From contig NZ_GL876926.1 in the NCBI RefSeq assembly GCF_000192575.1, positions 310,001 through 374,000 of the forward strand: a stretch of DNA of 64,000 nucleotides. The letters run 5' to 3'. The position numbers and the translations under genes are program-made. Each line of letters opens with the position of its first letter. Within the stretch, counting starts at the first letter, position 1. Shown in pieces: positions 26,567 through 41,534 of the stretch. Below the pieces are notes generated by a model. The model did not search any database and had not been told where the DNA came from. It saw only the letters and a list, made by a program, of their open reading frames with translations. The stretch is from Novosphingobium nitrogenifigens DSM 19370. Lineage in GTDB: Bacteria; Pseudomonadota; Alphaproteobacteria; Sphingomonadales; Sphingomonadaceae.

Positions 26567-27446
26567 GTCGTGATGTACCGGACGGCGGACTGTCGCAACC
26601 GGTGTCATTTTGCAACGAAAATCTGTGAAAGCGTATCAGCCGGACGGCGCACAGCGAGCACGGATCATCGCTCGCCTTATTGTCTATCTTAAAAGTTGAG
26701 ATAAGCTGCGTCCATTCGAGGGATATTCCCCGAGTCGACGAGAAAGCCATTCTCGCTGTGGAGGAATGCCATGGTCGACATGAACCGCAATGAAACCGAA
26801 TTGCAGTCTGCCGTCCCCGGAGAGGCGGCAGCCGTGCCCGAAGTCGATATCCTGATCGTGCCGGGCCTCAACAACAGCGGGCCCGGCCATTGGCAGACGA
26901 TCTGGGAAGAACGGCTGCCCGGCGCGCGTCGCGTGGATCTCGGGCTGTGGGACGATCCCCATCGCAATACCTGGGTCAACAAGCTGGCCCTCGCGATCGG
27001 TCGCGCATCGCGTCCGGTGGTCATCGTCGCCCATTCGCTGGGCTGCCATGTCACCGCATGGTGGGCCGAATACGAGGCAGGCTTCCGCAGCCACCTGCGT
27101 GCCGACGCGGGTGTAGACATGCCGGTGCTGGGCGCACTGCTGGTCGCGCCGCCCGATGTGGAGGAACGCCCGGTCGATCGGCGTCTCACGCGTTTTGCAC
27201 CTTTGCCACCGTCCGAACTGCCGTTTCCCTCGATCGTGGTGTCGAGCCGGGACGATCCCTATATCACGGTCGGACAGGCGCGACGCCTTGCCCGCCGGTG
27301 GGGTGCCCGGTTTGCTGACGCAGGCGCCGTCGGGCATGTGAATGCGCATTCGGGCCTTGGCGACTGGCCTTTCGGTCTCGCTCTCCTGCGGCAGCTTGTC
27401 CCCTCGGCCGTGCCCGGCGACCTGATCGTGGCGGATGGGCCGGCGG

Positions 27447-32340
<4,894 letters not shown>

Positions 32341-32367
32341 AGCAGCAACGTGTCTCTTGTTGACGGC

Positions 32368-33642
32368 CTAGAGCCCCAGTTCGATGACGCGGTCGATCAT
32401 CGGCTTGGTAATCAGGCACACGCCGTTTTCGGTGCGCCGGAACCGGCGGGCGTCGAGTTCGGGGTCTTCGCCCACGACAAGGCCTTCGGGAATGCGCACG
32501 CCGGAATCGAGAATGACCCGCTTGAGACGGGCGTGGCGGCCGATGTTGCAATAGGGCAGCACGACCGTTTCCTCGGCGCGGGAATAGGATCCCATCTTGA
32601 CCCCGGTGAACAATAGACTGCGCTTGGCAAAGGCGCCCGAGACGATGCAGCCCTGGCTGATGAGCGAGGAAATCGCCATGCCCCGGCGTCCTTCCTCATC
32701 ATGCACGAACTTGGCCGGAGCGGCGATGATCTGGTCGGTCCAGATCGGCCATTCGCGGTCGTACATGTCAAGTTTGGGTACGGTATCGGTGAGGTCGATA
32801 TTGGCGTCGAAATAGGCGTCGAGCGTGCCGACGTCGCGCCAGTATTCCTCCATCTCCTCGGCCGCGCGGATGCAGCTGTCAGTGAAGCGATGGGCGACGG
32901 CTTTCCCGTGCTTGACGATATAGGGAATGATGTCGCTGCCGAAATCGCGGGTCGATCCGGGCGTCGCGGCGTCCCGGCGAAGCTGGTCGAACAGGAATTT
33001 CGTCTCGAAGACATAGATGCCCATCGAAGCGAGGCAGTGCTCCGGATCGCCGGGGATCGTCGGCGGATCGGCAGGCTTTTCGACAAAGGCGGTGATGCGG
33101 CTGTCGCCATCGACGGCCATGACGCCAAAGCCGGAGGCCTCTTTCTTGCCGACGACGAGGCAGCCGATGGTGACGTCCGCGCCCGAGTTGACGTGCTGTT
33201 GCAGCATCAGCTCGTAGTCCATCTTGTAGATGTGGTCGCCCGCCAGGATGACCATGTACTTGGGTGCGTGGCTTTCGATGATGTCGATATTCTGGAACAC
33301 CGCGTCCGCCGTGCCTTCGTACCACAGCAGTTCGGAAATGCGCTGAGAGGCGGGCAGGATGTCGAAGCTTTCGTTGCGTTCGGGACGCAGGAAGTTCCAC
33401 GCGCGGTTCATGTGACGGATCAGCGAATGCGCCTTGTACTGGGTGGCGACGCCGATGCGGCGAATGCCGGAATTGAGCGCATTGGAGAGGGCAAAGTCGA
33501 TGATGCGGCTGACGCCGCCGAAATAGACGGCCGGTTTGGCGCGGTTATCTGTCAGTTCTCTCAGACGACTGCCGCGTCCTCCGGCCAGAACATAGGCCAT
33601 GGCGTCGCGGGCCAGCGGCTGTCCGTGGGTCCTGTCCCTCAT
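32368..33642 (-). CDS. glgC: Glucose-1-phosphate adenylyltransferase (ADP-glucose pyrophosphorylase)
   Basis: A 424-aa protein. The pyrophosphorylase signature '[20 protein letters not shown]' is followed by '[19 protein letters not shown]' and the substrate motif '[13 protein letters not shown]'. A C-terminal beta-helix is present. It makes ADP-glucose from ATP and glucose 1-phosphate, the committed and allosterically controlled step of glycogen synthesis. Its start overlaps the glgB stop (ATGA). The N-terminal extension before 'MAYVLAGG' is short, as in many alphaproteobacterial forms. Confidence 0.97.
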   Translation of the reverse strand: MRDRTHGQPLARDAMAYVLAGGRGSRLRELTDNRAKPAVYFGGVSRIIDFALSNALNSGIRRIGVATQYKAHSLIRHMNRAWNFLRPERNESFDILPASQRISELLWYEGTADAVFQNIDIIESHAPKYMVILAGDHIYKMDYELMLQQHVNSGADVTIGCLVVGKKEASGFGVMAVDGDSRITAFVEKPADPPTIPGDPEHCLASMGIYVFETKFLFDQLRRDAATPGSTRDFGSDIIPYIVKHGKAVAHRFTDSCIRAAEEMEEYWRDVGTLDAYFDANIDLTDTVPKLDMYDREWPIWTDQIIAAPAKFVHDEEGRRGMAISSLISQGCIVSGAFAKRSLLFTGVKMGSYSRAEETVVLPYCNIGRHARLKRVILDSGVRIPEGLVVGEDPELDARRFRRTENGVCLITKPMIDRVIELGL

Positions 33643-35819
33643 CCCTCTGACTCAGTCCTTTCCTCTTTTCCGGCGTAGACGAACATCATTGTCGCGAGCG
33701 GAGGCAGCACGACCAGCGCGGCGCCGTCCTTGACTTCGATCATTCCCAGATTGCCCTGGCCCGAGCCGCCGTAGTCGGGGGCATCGCTGTTGAGGATTTC
33801 GGTCCAGGTGCCGTCGATCGGGAGGGGCAGGCGATAGTGCGAATGAACCTGGGGCGTGAAATTGCACACGACCGCGACCGGCGGTTCGCCCGGCGCATGG
33901 CGGACCCAGGCAAAGACACTGGCAGCTGCATCGTCGACAACGGCCCAGGCAAAGCCGTCGCCTTCGCAATCGCGCGCATGAAGCGCGCCGTGGCGCCGAT
34001 AGGCGTGGTTGAGATCGCGGACCCAGCGACGCATCCCTTCGTGCGGGGCATGGGCGAGCAGGTGCCAGTCGAGTTCGCGCGCCTCGCTCCATTCGGCGCG
34101 CTGGGCGAACTCCTGCCCCATGAACAGCAACTTCTTGCCCGGATAACCCCACATGAGGCCGTAGTAGGCGCGCAATGTTGCGAATTTCTGCCAATCGTCG
34201 CCGCTCATCTTGTTGAGCAGCGAACCCTTGCCGTGGACCACTTCGTCATGGCTCAGCGGCAGGACGAAATTCTCCGAAAAGGCATACATCAGCCCGAAGG
34301 TGATCTCGTCGTGGTGATAGCGGCGATGAACCGGATCGCGGGCCATGTACTTCAGCGTGTCGTGCATGAAGCCCATGTTCCACTTGAAGCCGAAGCCCAG
34401 TCCGCCCTCGTGCGCGGGCAGGCACACGCCCGGCCACGCGGTGCTTTCCTCGGCGACGGTAAGGACGCCGGGGTGCTGGCCATAGACGGCCTTGTTCATC
34501 GCCTGAAGAAAACGGACCGCTTCCCAGTTCTCGCGTCCGCCCTGCTCGTTGGGGATCCATTCCCCTTCGCGCCGGGAATAGTCGCGATAGAGCATCGAGG
34601 CGACAGCATCCACGCGCAGGCCGTCGACGTGATAGACTTCGGCCCAGAACAGGGCGTTGTTGACGAGGAAGGATTCCACCTCGCGCCGCCCGAAATTGTA
34701 GATCGCGGTGTTCCAGTCGGGGTGGAAACCCTGACGCGGGTCGGCATGTTCGTAAAGGCTGGTCCCGTCGAACCGGGCAAGGCCATGGGCATCGGTCGGG
34801 AAATGCGCGGGAACCCAGTCGATCAGGACGCCGATCCCTGCCTGGTGTGCGCCTTCGACAAAGCGCGCGAACCCTTCGGGTCCGCCAAAGCGCGCGGTCG
34901 GGGCATAGAGACCGGTCGTCTGGTAGCCCCAGCTCGGGTCATAGGGATGTTCCGAGACCGGCAGGAATTCGATGTGGGTAAAACCCATTTCCACGACATA
35001 GGGGATGAGCTGGTCGGCCAGTTCGTCCCATGTGTGGAATTCGCGTCCGGGCGGGCGGCGCCACGACCCGGGATGCACTTCGTAGATCGAGATCGCCTCG
35101 CGCCGGATATCGGTCCGGGCCCAGTAATCGCGATGGGCCTCGTCGTCCCAGCTGTCCTTGCCCGGTTGGGCGACGATCGAAGCGGTCGCGGGGCGCAGTT
35201 CGGAAAAGAAGGCGAAAGGATCGGCCTTCAGCGGCTGAAGCACGCCGTCCGGGCCGACCACATGGAACTTGTAGGGGCGGCCTTCGGCAATGTCGGGGAT
35301 GAAGATTTCCCAGATCCCGTTGTCGCGGCGCAGGCGCATGGGATGGCGGCGACCGTCCCAGTCGTTGAAATCGCCGACAACCGAAACCACGCGCGCATTG
35401 GGGGCCCAGACCGCGAAGTGAACCCCGCGTGCGCCTTCGTGTTCGATCACATGGGCGCCCATCTTGTCGAACAGGCGGTAATGGGTGCCTTCGCCCATCA
35501 GGAAATCGTCGGTCGGGCCGAGCACCGGGCCGAACGAATAAGGGTCCGTCACCCACCACTGGTGCGGGCCGTTGCGGCACAGATAGCGCAGCGGCTGACG
35601 CCCACCCGGAACCGGTCCTTCGAACAGGCCGCGCGGGTCGATGCGGGTGAGCGAGGCGAGCGGCTCTCCGGCAAGGGTATGGGCCTGTGCTTCTGCCGCG
35701 CCGGGCAGAATCGCCCGGGCAAAACTGCCGCCCGGGCCGGGATGGATGCCCAAAAGCGAGAAGGGATCGGCATGAGTGCCTTCCAGCAAGGCTTCGATGG
35801 CTTGCGCCGGCGGCTTCAT
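33639..35819 (-). CDS. glgB: 1,4-alpha-glucan branching enzyme
   Basis: A 726-aa protein with an N-terminal extension plus a CBM48 domain ('[20 protein letters not shown]') and a GH13 barrel. Catalytic segments are '[16 protein letters not shown]' (nucleophile Asp), '[13 protein letters not shown]' (Glu) and '[18 protein letters not shown]'. A C-terminal all-beta domain follows. It introduces alpha-1,6 branches into glycogen. It is the second gene of the operon, 89 bases after glgP; that gap contains a stem-loop. Its stop overlaps the glgC start. Confidence 0.97.
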   Translation of the reverse strand: MKPPAQAIEALLEGTHADPFSLLGIHPGPGGSFARAILPGAAEAQAHTLAGEPLASLTRIDPRGLFEGPVPGGRQPLRYLCRNGPHQWWVTDPYSFGPVLGPTDDFLMGEGTHYRLFDKMGAHVIEHEGARGVHFAVWAPNARVVSVVGDFNDWDGRRHPMRLRRDNGIWEIFIPDIAEGRPYKFHVVGPDGVLQPLKADPFAFFSELRPATASIVAQPGKDSWDDEAHRDYWARTDIRREAISIYEVHPGSWRRPPGREFHTWDELADQLIPYVVEMGFTHIEFLPVSEHPYDPSWGYQTTGLYAPTARFGGPEGFARFVEGAHQAGIGVLIDWVPAHFPTDAHGLARFDGTSLYEHADPRQGFHPDWNTAIYNFGRREVESFLVNNALFWAEVYHVDGLRVDAVASMLYRDYSRREGEWIPNEQGGRENWEAVRFLQAMNKAVYGQHPGVLTVAEESTAWPGVCLPAHEGGLGFGFKWNMGFMHDTLKYMARDPVHRRYHHDEITFGLMYAFSENFVLPLSHDEVVHGKGSLLNKMSGDDWQKFATLRAYYGLMWGYPGKKLLFMGQEFAQRAEWSEARELDWHLLAHAPHEGMRRWVRDLNHAYRRHGALHARDCEGDGFAWAVVDDAAASVFAWVRHAPGEPPVAVVCNFTPQVHSHYRLPLPIDGTWTEILNSDAPDYGGSGQGNLGMIEVKDGAALVVLPPLATMMFVYAGKEERTESEG

Positions 35820-35842
35820 GATCCGATCCCTCTCCGTTCCGC

Positions 35843-35873
35843 TTCTTGTTTACCTAGATATACGGAACAAGAA
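35843..35873 (-). other. Stem-loop in the glgP-glgB intergenic gap
   Basis: TTCTTGTT (35843-35850) and AACAAGAA (35866-35873) form a perfect 8-bp inverted repeat with a 15-base loop, in an AT-rich 89-base gap. There is no T-run. It may be an mRNA processing or stability element that sets glgP against glgB levels, or a protein-binding site. Confidence 0.4.
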
Positions 35874-35908
35874 TAAGCAAGAGTTACAATTTATTGTCGG
35901 GCATAACT

Positions 35909-38347
35909 TCAAGTCGGTTGAGGCACGACGCCCCAGATGTCGCGGGCATATTCGCCGATGGTCCGATCCGAAGAGAACCAGCCGACATTGGCGATATTGC
36001 GGATGGCACTGGCGCGCCACGCTTTCTGGTCTTCCCAACGGGTGTCGATCGACCGTTGCGCCGCGTGATAGGAATCGAAGTCGGCCGCAACCATGAACCA
36101 GTCACTGTCATAAAGCCCGCCCATGAGCGAGGCATAGCGATGCGGGTCGTCGGGGCTGAACACCCCGGACGCGATGGCCGAGATCGCCTGGCGCAATTCG
36201 CGCGATCCTTCGATGATCGCGCGCGGGTTGTACCCGTTGGATCGGCGCGAGAGCACTTCTTCGGCGGTCAGGCCGAAAATGACGATGTTGTCGTCGCCCA
36301 CGTGATCCTTGATCTCGATATTGGCGCCGTCGAGCGTGCCGATGGTAAGCGCTCCGTTGAGCGCGAATTTCATGTTGCCCGTGCCCGAGGCTTCCATCCC
36401 GGCGGTCGAGATCTGTTCGGAGAGGTCGGCGGCGGGGATGATCCGTTCGGCCAGCGTCACGTTGTAATTGGGAACGAACACGACCTTGAGCAGGCCGCCG
36501 ACTGCGGGATCGGAATTGACCCGGCGGGCGATGTCGTTGGCCAGTTTGATGATGAGCTTGGCATTGTGATAGCTCGACGCGGCCTTGCCTCCGAAAATCT
36601 TGACCCTCGGCACCCAGTCGCGTTCGGGGTGGCTGCGGATCTGGTCGTAGAGAGCGACCGTTTCGATGAGGTTGAGCAACTGGCGCTTGTATTCGTGAAT
36701 GCGCTTGATCTGTACGTCGAACAGCGCGTCGGGATCGAGCCGTACGCCGGTCAACTGCTTGATATGGGCGGCAAGGGCGACCTTGTTCGAGCGTTTCACT
36801 TCGGCGATCCGCTCGCCGAGAACGGTGTCGTCGGCCAGCGCGTTGAGGTCGGTGAGCTTTTCCGCGTCATGGAGGAAGCTGTCGCCGATCGCATCCTTGA
36901 GCACCGAGACGAGGCCGGGATTGCACTGATGCAGCCAGCGGCGCGGGGTGACGCCGTTGGTCTTGTTGTTGATGCGGTCGGGATAGAGCGCGTGAAGGTC
37001 GGCAAAGACCGTCGATTTCATCAGTTCGGTGTGGAGTGCGGCGACGCCGTTGACGCTGTGCGCGCCCACGAAAGCGAGATTGGCCATGCGGACCCGGCGT
37101 TCGCCATGTTCGTCGATCAGGCTGATCGCGGCGATCTGCTGGTCGCTCAGCCCGGCGCGACGGGCTTCGCGCAGGACGCGGCTGTTGATCGCATAGATGA
37201 TCTGCATGTGACGCGGCAGCAGACGCTCGAACAGGGGCAGGGGCCAGGATTCGAGCGCTTCGGGCAACAGCGTGTGATTGGTATAGGCGATGGTCTTCTT
37301 GGTGACGTCCCACGCTTCGTTGAATTCAAGCCCGTGAACGTCGACGAGCAGGCGCATCAGTTCGGCAACCGCCACCGAGGGGTGCGTGTCGTTGAGCTGG
37401 ATCGCGACCTTGTCGGGCAAGGTCCGCACGTCGCCGTCGTATTGGGCGTGGCGGCGGACGATGTCCTGGATCGAGGCTGAGGTGAAGAAGAATTCCTGCC
37501 GCAGGCGCAGTTCATGGCCCGCAGGCGTGCTGTCGGCGGGATAGAGCACGCGCACGAGCGCATCGGCCCGCGCGTCTTCGACAAGGGCGCCGACGTGGTC
37601 GCCCGCGTTGAATGCGTCGAGGCGGATCGGATCGAGCGCTCGGGCGGTCCACAGGCGCAGCGTGTTGACGCGCTTGCCCTGCCAGCCAACGACGGGCGTG
37701 TCGAAGGCGCTCGCCTCGACCTGTTCGGCGGGCAGCCATTCGACGCCTTCGCCCCGGTCCATGACTTCGCCGCCGAAGCCGACACGGTACGAGCTTTCGC
37801 GGCGGTCGAATTCCCAGGGGTTGCCGTGGCTGAGCCAGGTTTCGGGCAGTTCGACCTGCCAGCCGTCGTCGATGCGCTGGCGGAACATGCCGTTCTTGTA
37901 CCGGATGCCATAGCCGTAGGCGGGGATGTCGAGGCTGGCGAGGCTTTCCATGAAGCAGGCGGCAAGCCGCCCGAGGCCGCCGTTGCCGAGTGCCGCGTCG
38001 GGTTCCAGTTCTTCAAGTGCGGTCAGGTCAAAGCCGTGATCGCGCAGGGCTTTTTCCATTTCGCTGGTCATGCCCATGTTGGACAGCGCGTCGCGAAGGA
38101 GCCGCCCGATCAGGAATTCGAGCGAGAGGTAATAGACTCGCTTTTCGCCGTTTTCATAGGTGCGGCGGGTCGTTTCCATCCAGACGTCGATCACCGCATC
38201 GCGCAGGGTCAGGACGGTTGCCGTATACCAGTCATGGGGCTTTGCCGCGCGTTCGTCCTTGCCGACCCGGTGCCGCAGTACATCAATGATATGGATGTCG
38301 ATTTCGGCGGCCTTGGAACCTGTGCTCAGCGGGATGTCGAGGCTCAT
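35909..38347 (-). CDS. glgP: Glycogen/starch/alpha-glucan phosphorylase
   Basis: An 812-aa protein of typical GT35 length. The N-terminus contains 'EKRVYYLSLEFLIGRLL' and 'ALGNGGLGRLAACFMESLAS'. The pyridoxal-phosphate Lys lies in 'EASGTGNMKFALNGALTIGT'. It releases glucose 1-phosphate from non-reducing glucan ends. It is the first gene of the operon, so synthesis and breakdown genes share one promoter region, which should be within 38348-38613. No consensus promoter is obvious there. Confidence 0.97.
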   Translation of the reverse strand: MSLDIPLSTGSKAAEIDIHIIDVLRHRVGKDERAAKPHDWYTATVLTLRDAVIDVWMETTRRTYENGEKRVYYLSLEFLIGRLLRDALSNMGMTSEMEKALRDHGFDLTALEELEPDAALGNGGLGRLAACFMESLASLDIPAYGYGIRYKNGMFRQRIDDGWQVELPETWLSHGNPWEFDRRESSYRVGFGGEVMDRGEGVEWLPAEQVEASAFDTPVVGWQGKRVNTLRLWTARALDPIRLDAFNAGDHVGALVEDARADALVRVLYPADSTPAGHELRLRQEFFFTSASIQDIVRRHAQYDGDVRTLPDKVAIQLNDTHPSVAVAELMRLLVDVHGLEFNEAWDVTKKTIAYTNHTLLPEALESWPLPLFERLLPRHMQIIYAINSRVLREARRAGLSDQQIAAISLIDEHGERRVRMANLAFVGAHSVNGVAALHTELMKSTVFADLHALYPDRINNKTNGVTPRRWLHQCNPGLVSVLKDAIGDSFLHDAEKLTDLNALADDTVLGERIAEVKRSNKVALAAHIKQLTGVRLDPDALFDVQIKRIHEYKRQLLNLIETVALYDQIRSHPERDWVPRVKIFGGKAASSYHNAKLIIKLANDIARRVNSDPAVGGLLKVVFVPNYNVTLAERIIPAADLSEQISTAGMEASGTGNMKFALNGALTIGTLDGANIEIKDHVGDDNIVIFGLTAEEVLSRRSNGYNPRAIIEGSRELRQAISAIASGVFSPDDPHRYASLMGGLYDSDWFMVAADFDSYHAAQRSIDTRWEDQKAWRASAIRNIANVGWFSSDRTIGEYARDIWGVVPQPT

Positions 38348-38542
38348 GGAACGCAGCTCCCTATGCAGTCGTCCGCAGGTGGGCCACGCGAACAGCCGCG
38401 CACCTCATCGGCAGACAGGTTTTCCTGGCCCTTCCGGCAAACCCGACGCCTGTGTTGTCATCCGGCGACTGGATCGGCACTCTCTCCGCTGATTGGGTAG
38501 GACAGTCTTCATTAAGCTTTCAAGCTACAAGTCGCCCTCCCG

Positions 38543-38585
38543 AAAAAAAGTGCATCCGAACGCATCCCGCACCCCTGATGGGTGC
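38543..38585 (-). terminator. Possible terminator/attenuator after the small TonB receptor gene
   Basis: On the minus strand the hairpin GCACCC-ATCAG-GGGTGC (38569-38585) is followed by a competing stem GTGC...GCAC that ends directly at seven T (38543-38549). It lies just after the receptor stop. The two stems share bases, so only one forms at a time. Confidence 0.5.
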
Positions 38586-38613
38586 AGGATGAAGCGCGGA
38601 CGATTGCGTGGGG

Positions 38614-40635
38614 TCAGCGAACGGCGATGCGGATGCCGGCCCAGATCGTGCGGGGAATGCCGACATCGACCGTTCCGCCCGAATTGCGGGTGACGACGGT
38701 CACGTCGGTCAGGTTCTCGCCGCGCAGGACCAGACTGACCGGGCCGACGATCGGAGCAGAGGCAAAGGCGCCGAGAGTGGTTGCGGCGGGCAGGGCGGCG
38801 GTGGCGAGGTTGTCCTCGAACGCGACCCCGACATGACGCACGGTCAGGCCCAGCACGTAATGCGGGCGCGGCGTCCACACGGCGCTGGCCGAAGCCGACA
38901 GGCGCGGGGTCTGGGCCGGACGCAATCCGTCATAGGCCTGGCCCGGCGCACTCATCCGGGCGATGGTCCATGCCAGCGATCCCGTCAGCGAGACCGTCCC
39001 GGCCTTGACCGCGCCGGAAAATTCGACCCCGTGGGCGTGAACCGCCGGGACGTTCTGGCGCATCTGTGTCGTGGCATCGATGGTGATGTTGGCGATCGCG
39101 TTGCGGATCTCGTTGACGAAGCCGGTCACGCCGAGCGTGACGGCGGGCAGGGGTTGCCAGTCGATGCCGCCTTCGACCCCGCGCAGGCGTTCGTTGCGCA
39201 AGGTCGCATTGGCCTGGGTCGTCACCGGATAGACCGTGAACGAACGATAGAGTTCGTTGAGCGTGGGCTGGCGCATGCCGGTATAAGCCGAGCCGCGCAG
39301 GGCGAGCCGGTGGGTTGCCTGAACCACGGCGCCGCCCCGGAACGATCCGGTCCAGCCCGATTGCCCGGCGTAATTCGTGTTGAGCAGCGGGCTCCATCCC
39401 AGCGTCCAGGTCCGGTATTCGCCGTCGCGCTGTCCCCAGCGGTCGGCGCGTGCACCGGCGGTCAGGCGCAGGATGCCGATGGTCCATGCGTCTTCGGCAT
39501 AAAGGCCAAGGTCGGTGTTGGTGCCGCCCGCGCGGCGATGCCCGCTGACGACGCCCTTGGTATACGTGTCTTCCTCGGTATGGCCCTCGACCTGTCGCCA
39601 GTCGACACCAAGGCGCAGGACATGGCCACCACCCACCGGCGGGCGCACTTCGACTTTGCCGCCGAACCCCGAGGACGGCGTGCCGGTCTGGTTGAGTGTC
39701 GGGAGATACGTCGACGAACTGATCGTCTCGCTGTTGAAATTGCGGAACTGTCCATAGGCCAGCACATCGAATTGCCAGCGGCCGTGGCCGACCACGCGCA
39801 AGCTCGCATCCTCTCCGCTCATGCCGGTGTCGGCGCCTTTGAAGCGCAAGGTCTGATTGTCGCCGAAGAAGGACAGGCGGCCCTGGATTTCGACATCGGG
39901 GGCGAGGGCTGCAACGCCTCGTGCAGACGCGGACCAGTTTTCATAGCGCGCCTTGGCGCTTGCTGTGACCCGCTGGCCGGGGGGCGTGGTCCAGAAGCCG
40001 GGGCCGCGATCCCAGCGGCCGGACACGACGGCAAAGCCGTTGCCGAGCCGCGGCGCCAATCCGGCCGAAACCGTGGTGTCCCCGCGATTGTCGGCAAGGA
40101 CTTCGCCGTCGAGAAAACCGCGCTCGGCAGGTCCCGCGCTGGTCATGTCGATCGTTCCTGCGACGGCCCCCGAGCCGAAGGCGCCGCTGCCGCCGCCACG
40201 GATGACGCGAATGCTGCCGATGTCGGAGGCATTGATCCCGGCAAGCGGGATCGATCCGAAAAAGGGGTCTGCCTGGGGAACACCGTCAATCAGGACAAGC
40301 GTGCGGCTGGCAGCATTCCCGCCGAGCGCACGCAAGGTGAAGCCGTCCGCCGATGGGTTGGCCGAACGGCTGTCCGAGCGGCGATAGAGTTGCAGTCCGG
40401 CAGCGTCCGCAAGGGCATCCTCGATGCGTCCGGACGAGACCTGGCCAATGCGGGTATGGTCGATCGTGGTTACTGCATAGGCTGCGGCGGCGGGCAGGTC
40501 GGCAAGCGGTTTGCCGGTCACGACAATGGTTTCCGCGCTGCCTTGCGCTGGGGATGGAGCGGTTCCGGCATCGGTTTGGGGCGATGGGGACAGCGCAGCA
40601 GGGGCTGCGGCGGCAAGGACCAGCAGAAGAGTCAT
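38614..40635 (-). CDS. TonB-dependent receptor (BtuB/CirA-sized)
   Basis: A 673-aa protein with a short signal peptide ('LLLVLAAAAPAAL') and a TonB-box/plug entry 'AETIVVTGKPLADLP'. Plug motifs are 'GFTLRALGGNAASRTLVLID' and 'IRVIRGGGSGAFGSGAVAGT', and 22 barrel strands follow. The last residue is Arg after 'WAGIRIAV' rather than the usual terminal Phe, which is uncommon. It is encoded just upstream of the glycogen operon on the same strand. Maltodextrin uptake is conceivable, but its size and plug also fit cobalamin or metal-chelate receptors. No B12 riboswitch was recognised upstream. Confidence 0.88.
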   Translation of the reverse strand: MTLLLVLAAAAPAALSPSPQTDAGTAPSPAQGSAETIVVTGKPLADLPAAAAYAVTTIDHTRIGQVSSGRIEDALADAAGLQLYRRSDSRSANPSADGFTLRALGGNAASRTLVLIDGVPQADPFFGSIPLAGINASDIGSIRVIRGGGSGAFGSGAVAGTIDMTSAGPAERGFLDGEVLADNRGDTTVSAGLAPRLGNGFAVVSGRWDRGPGFWTTPPGQRVTASAKARYENWSASARGVAALAPDVEIQGRLSFFGDNQTLRFKGADTGMSGEDASLRVVGHGRWQFDVLAYGQFRNFNSETISSSTYLPTLNQTGTPSSGFGGKVEVRPPVGGGHVLRLGVDWRQVEGHTEEDTYTKGVVSGHRRAGGTNTDLGLYAEDAWTIGILRLTAGARADRWGQRDGEYRTWTLGWSPLLNTNYAGQSGWTGSFRGGAVVQATHRLALRGSAYTGMRQPTLNELYRSFTVYPVTTQANATLRNERLRGVEGGIDWQPLPAVTLGVTGFVNEIRNAIANITIDATTQMRQNVPAVHAHGVEFSGAVKAGTVSLTGSLAWTIARMSAPGQAYDGLRPAQTPRLSASASAVWTPRPHYVLGLTVRHVGVAFEDNLATAALPAATTLGAFASAPIVGPVSLVLRGENLTDVTVVTRNSGGTVDVGIPRTIWAGIRIAVR

Positions 40636-40980
40636 TGTGTGATTCGACCTGTTCGAATTCGTATGAATTGATGAGTCAGGCTGCGTTCAGCCGAGCGCGA
40701 CCCCCATCCTCTCGTTTGCGATCACTGCTCCGGGGCGGGAGTTTTGCCAACCTGCAAAAAAGTACGATCGCGGTGGGAAATGGCGCATTTCCGGGGAAAA
40801 CCAGCGATGGGAGAACCCTTTTTGGGCAACCGATTGCTTTTCGGGTTTTGCTGAGACGGCAAAGGCGGGTGGTTAACGACTCGGGATTTCCTTTGCGATG
40901 GGTCAAATTGCGTATGGGCCCAGCGGCTGCACGACATAATCTGTCATCACAACGCTATAACGCAATCGAGTTGAGGGAAG
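40636..40980. other. Divergent promoter region between TonB receptor and small HTH-like gene
   Basis: 345 bases without a gene. It contains the palindrome AATTC-GTAT-GAATT (40656-40669) about 20 bases upstream of the receptor start, and a second inverted repeat GGAAATG-GCG-CATTTCC (40776-40792). A -10-like TATAAC lies at 40956-40961 before the small gene, with a weak -35-like ACGACA at 40931-40936 (19-base spacing). No conserved riboswitch was seen. Confidence 0.4.
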
Positions 40981-41184
40981 ATGCGCGTTCAGAAACTGAC
41001 TTATGTCGAGCCCACTGTGGTCGCCAAGATGCGCTCGATCATCAATTGCCAGAAGCCCGAGGTGATCCAGAGCCATTTCGGGATCGGCCTCAACACTTGG
41101 GTAAAGCTCCGTGAAGGCAAGGCTATCCGTCATTCGGTCGCCGTCCGCCTTCTTCAGCGCCTGCAGCGTGACGAAGTGATCTGA
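40981..41184 (+). CDS. Small helix-turn-helix-like protein
   Basis: A 67-aa protein with a tight Shine-Dalgarno (GAGGGA) a few bases upstream. The sequence is basic and mostly helical: 'PEVIQSHFGIGLNTWVKLR' reads like an XRE-type turn and recognition helix, and it ends 'AVRLLQRLQRDEVI'. It may bind DNA as a small regulator, perhaps of the divergent TonB receptor or the downstream kinase. I cannot assign a named family. Composition, the Shine-Dalgarno and the absence of a better overlapping frame support it as real. Confidence 0.7.
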   Translation: MRVQKLTYVEPTVVAKMRSIINCQKPEVIQSHFGIGLNTWVKLREGKAIRHSVAVRLLQRLQRDEVI

Positions 41185-41534
41185 CGCCCGCTAACGGATC
41201 AATGTTACAAAACCCGGACTGCGATCGCCGAATTGGGGGTGCGATCTCAGTCCTGGGGCGCGGTAAGGTTTTTGGGGGTTCCGCGCCGGCATGATCGAGG
41301 CTCCCTCAAAGGTCGGGGGGCTGGGCTCGGGGGTTGAACCCCGGTCATTTGCAGTGCACAAGATTGGGGTCGTCTTCGTAGCGGAACTGGTCCGTTGCGA
41401 CGTCGATCAGGGTCAAGCAACGCAAAAATGACAAATTTCTGCAGGGCGCGGTCCAGTGGACTCAGCGCCCGAAATCGGCATTCGGGCCCGCGCGGGCATG
41501 AACTGACGCTTCGAGTGCGCCGGACAGGTGCCCG
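41185..41534. other. Gap before the hybrid histidine kinase
   Basis: 350 bases without a supported gene. It contains a G-rich stretch and the short palindrome GGGGTTGAACCCC near 41330. I see no tRNA cloverleaf and no clear terminator. It probably holds the promoter of the kinase-regulator pair. Confidence 0.4.

Noticed and set aside
33837..35876. A 679-codon open frame antisense to glgB
   Set aside because: A shadow of a biased gene; the glgB frame has all GH13 catalytic motifs.
40676..40937. Short minus-strand frames (71-76 codons) upstream of the small TonB receptor
   Set aside because: No Shine-Dalgarno, overlapping alternatives in several frames, and no recognisable composition; treated as promoter region.
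40636..40980. A possible cobalamin riboswitch upstream of the small TonB receptor
   Set aside because: No B12-box or other conserved core was found on the minus strand in this leader.
41328..41344. A palindrome resembling a tRNA T-arm (GGGGTTGAACCCC)
   Set aside because: No acceptor stem, D-arm or anticodon arm could be placed around it.
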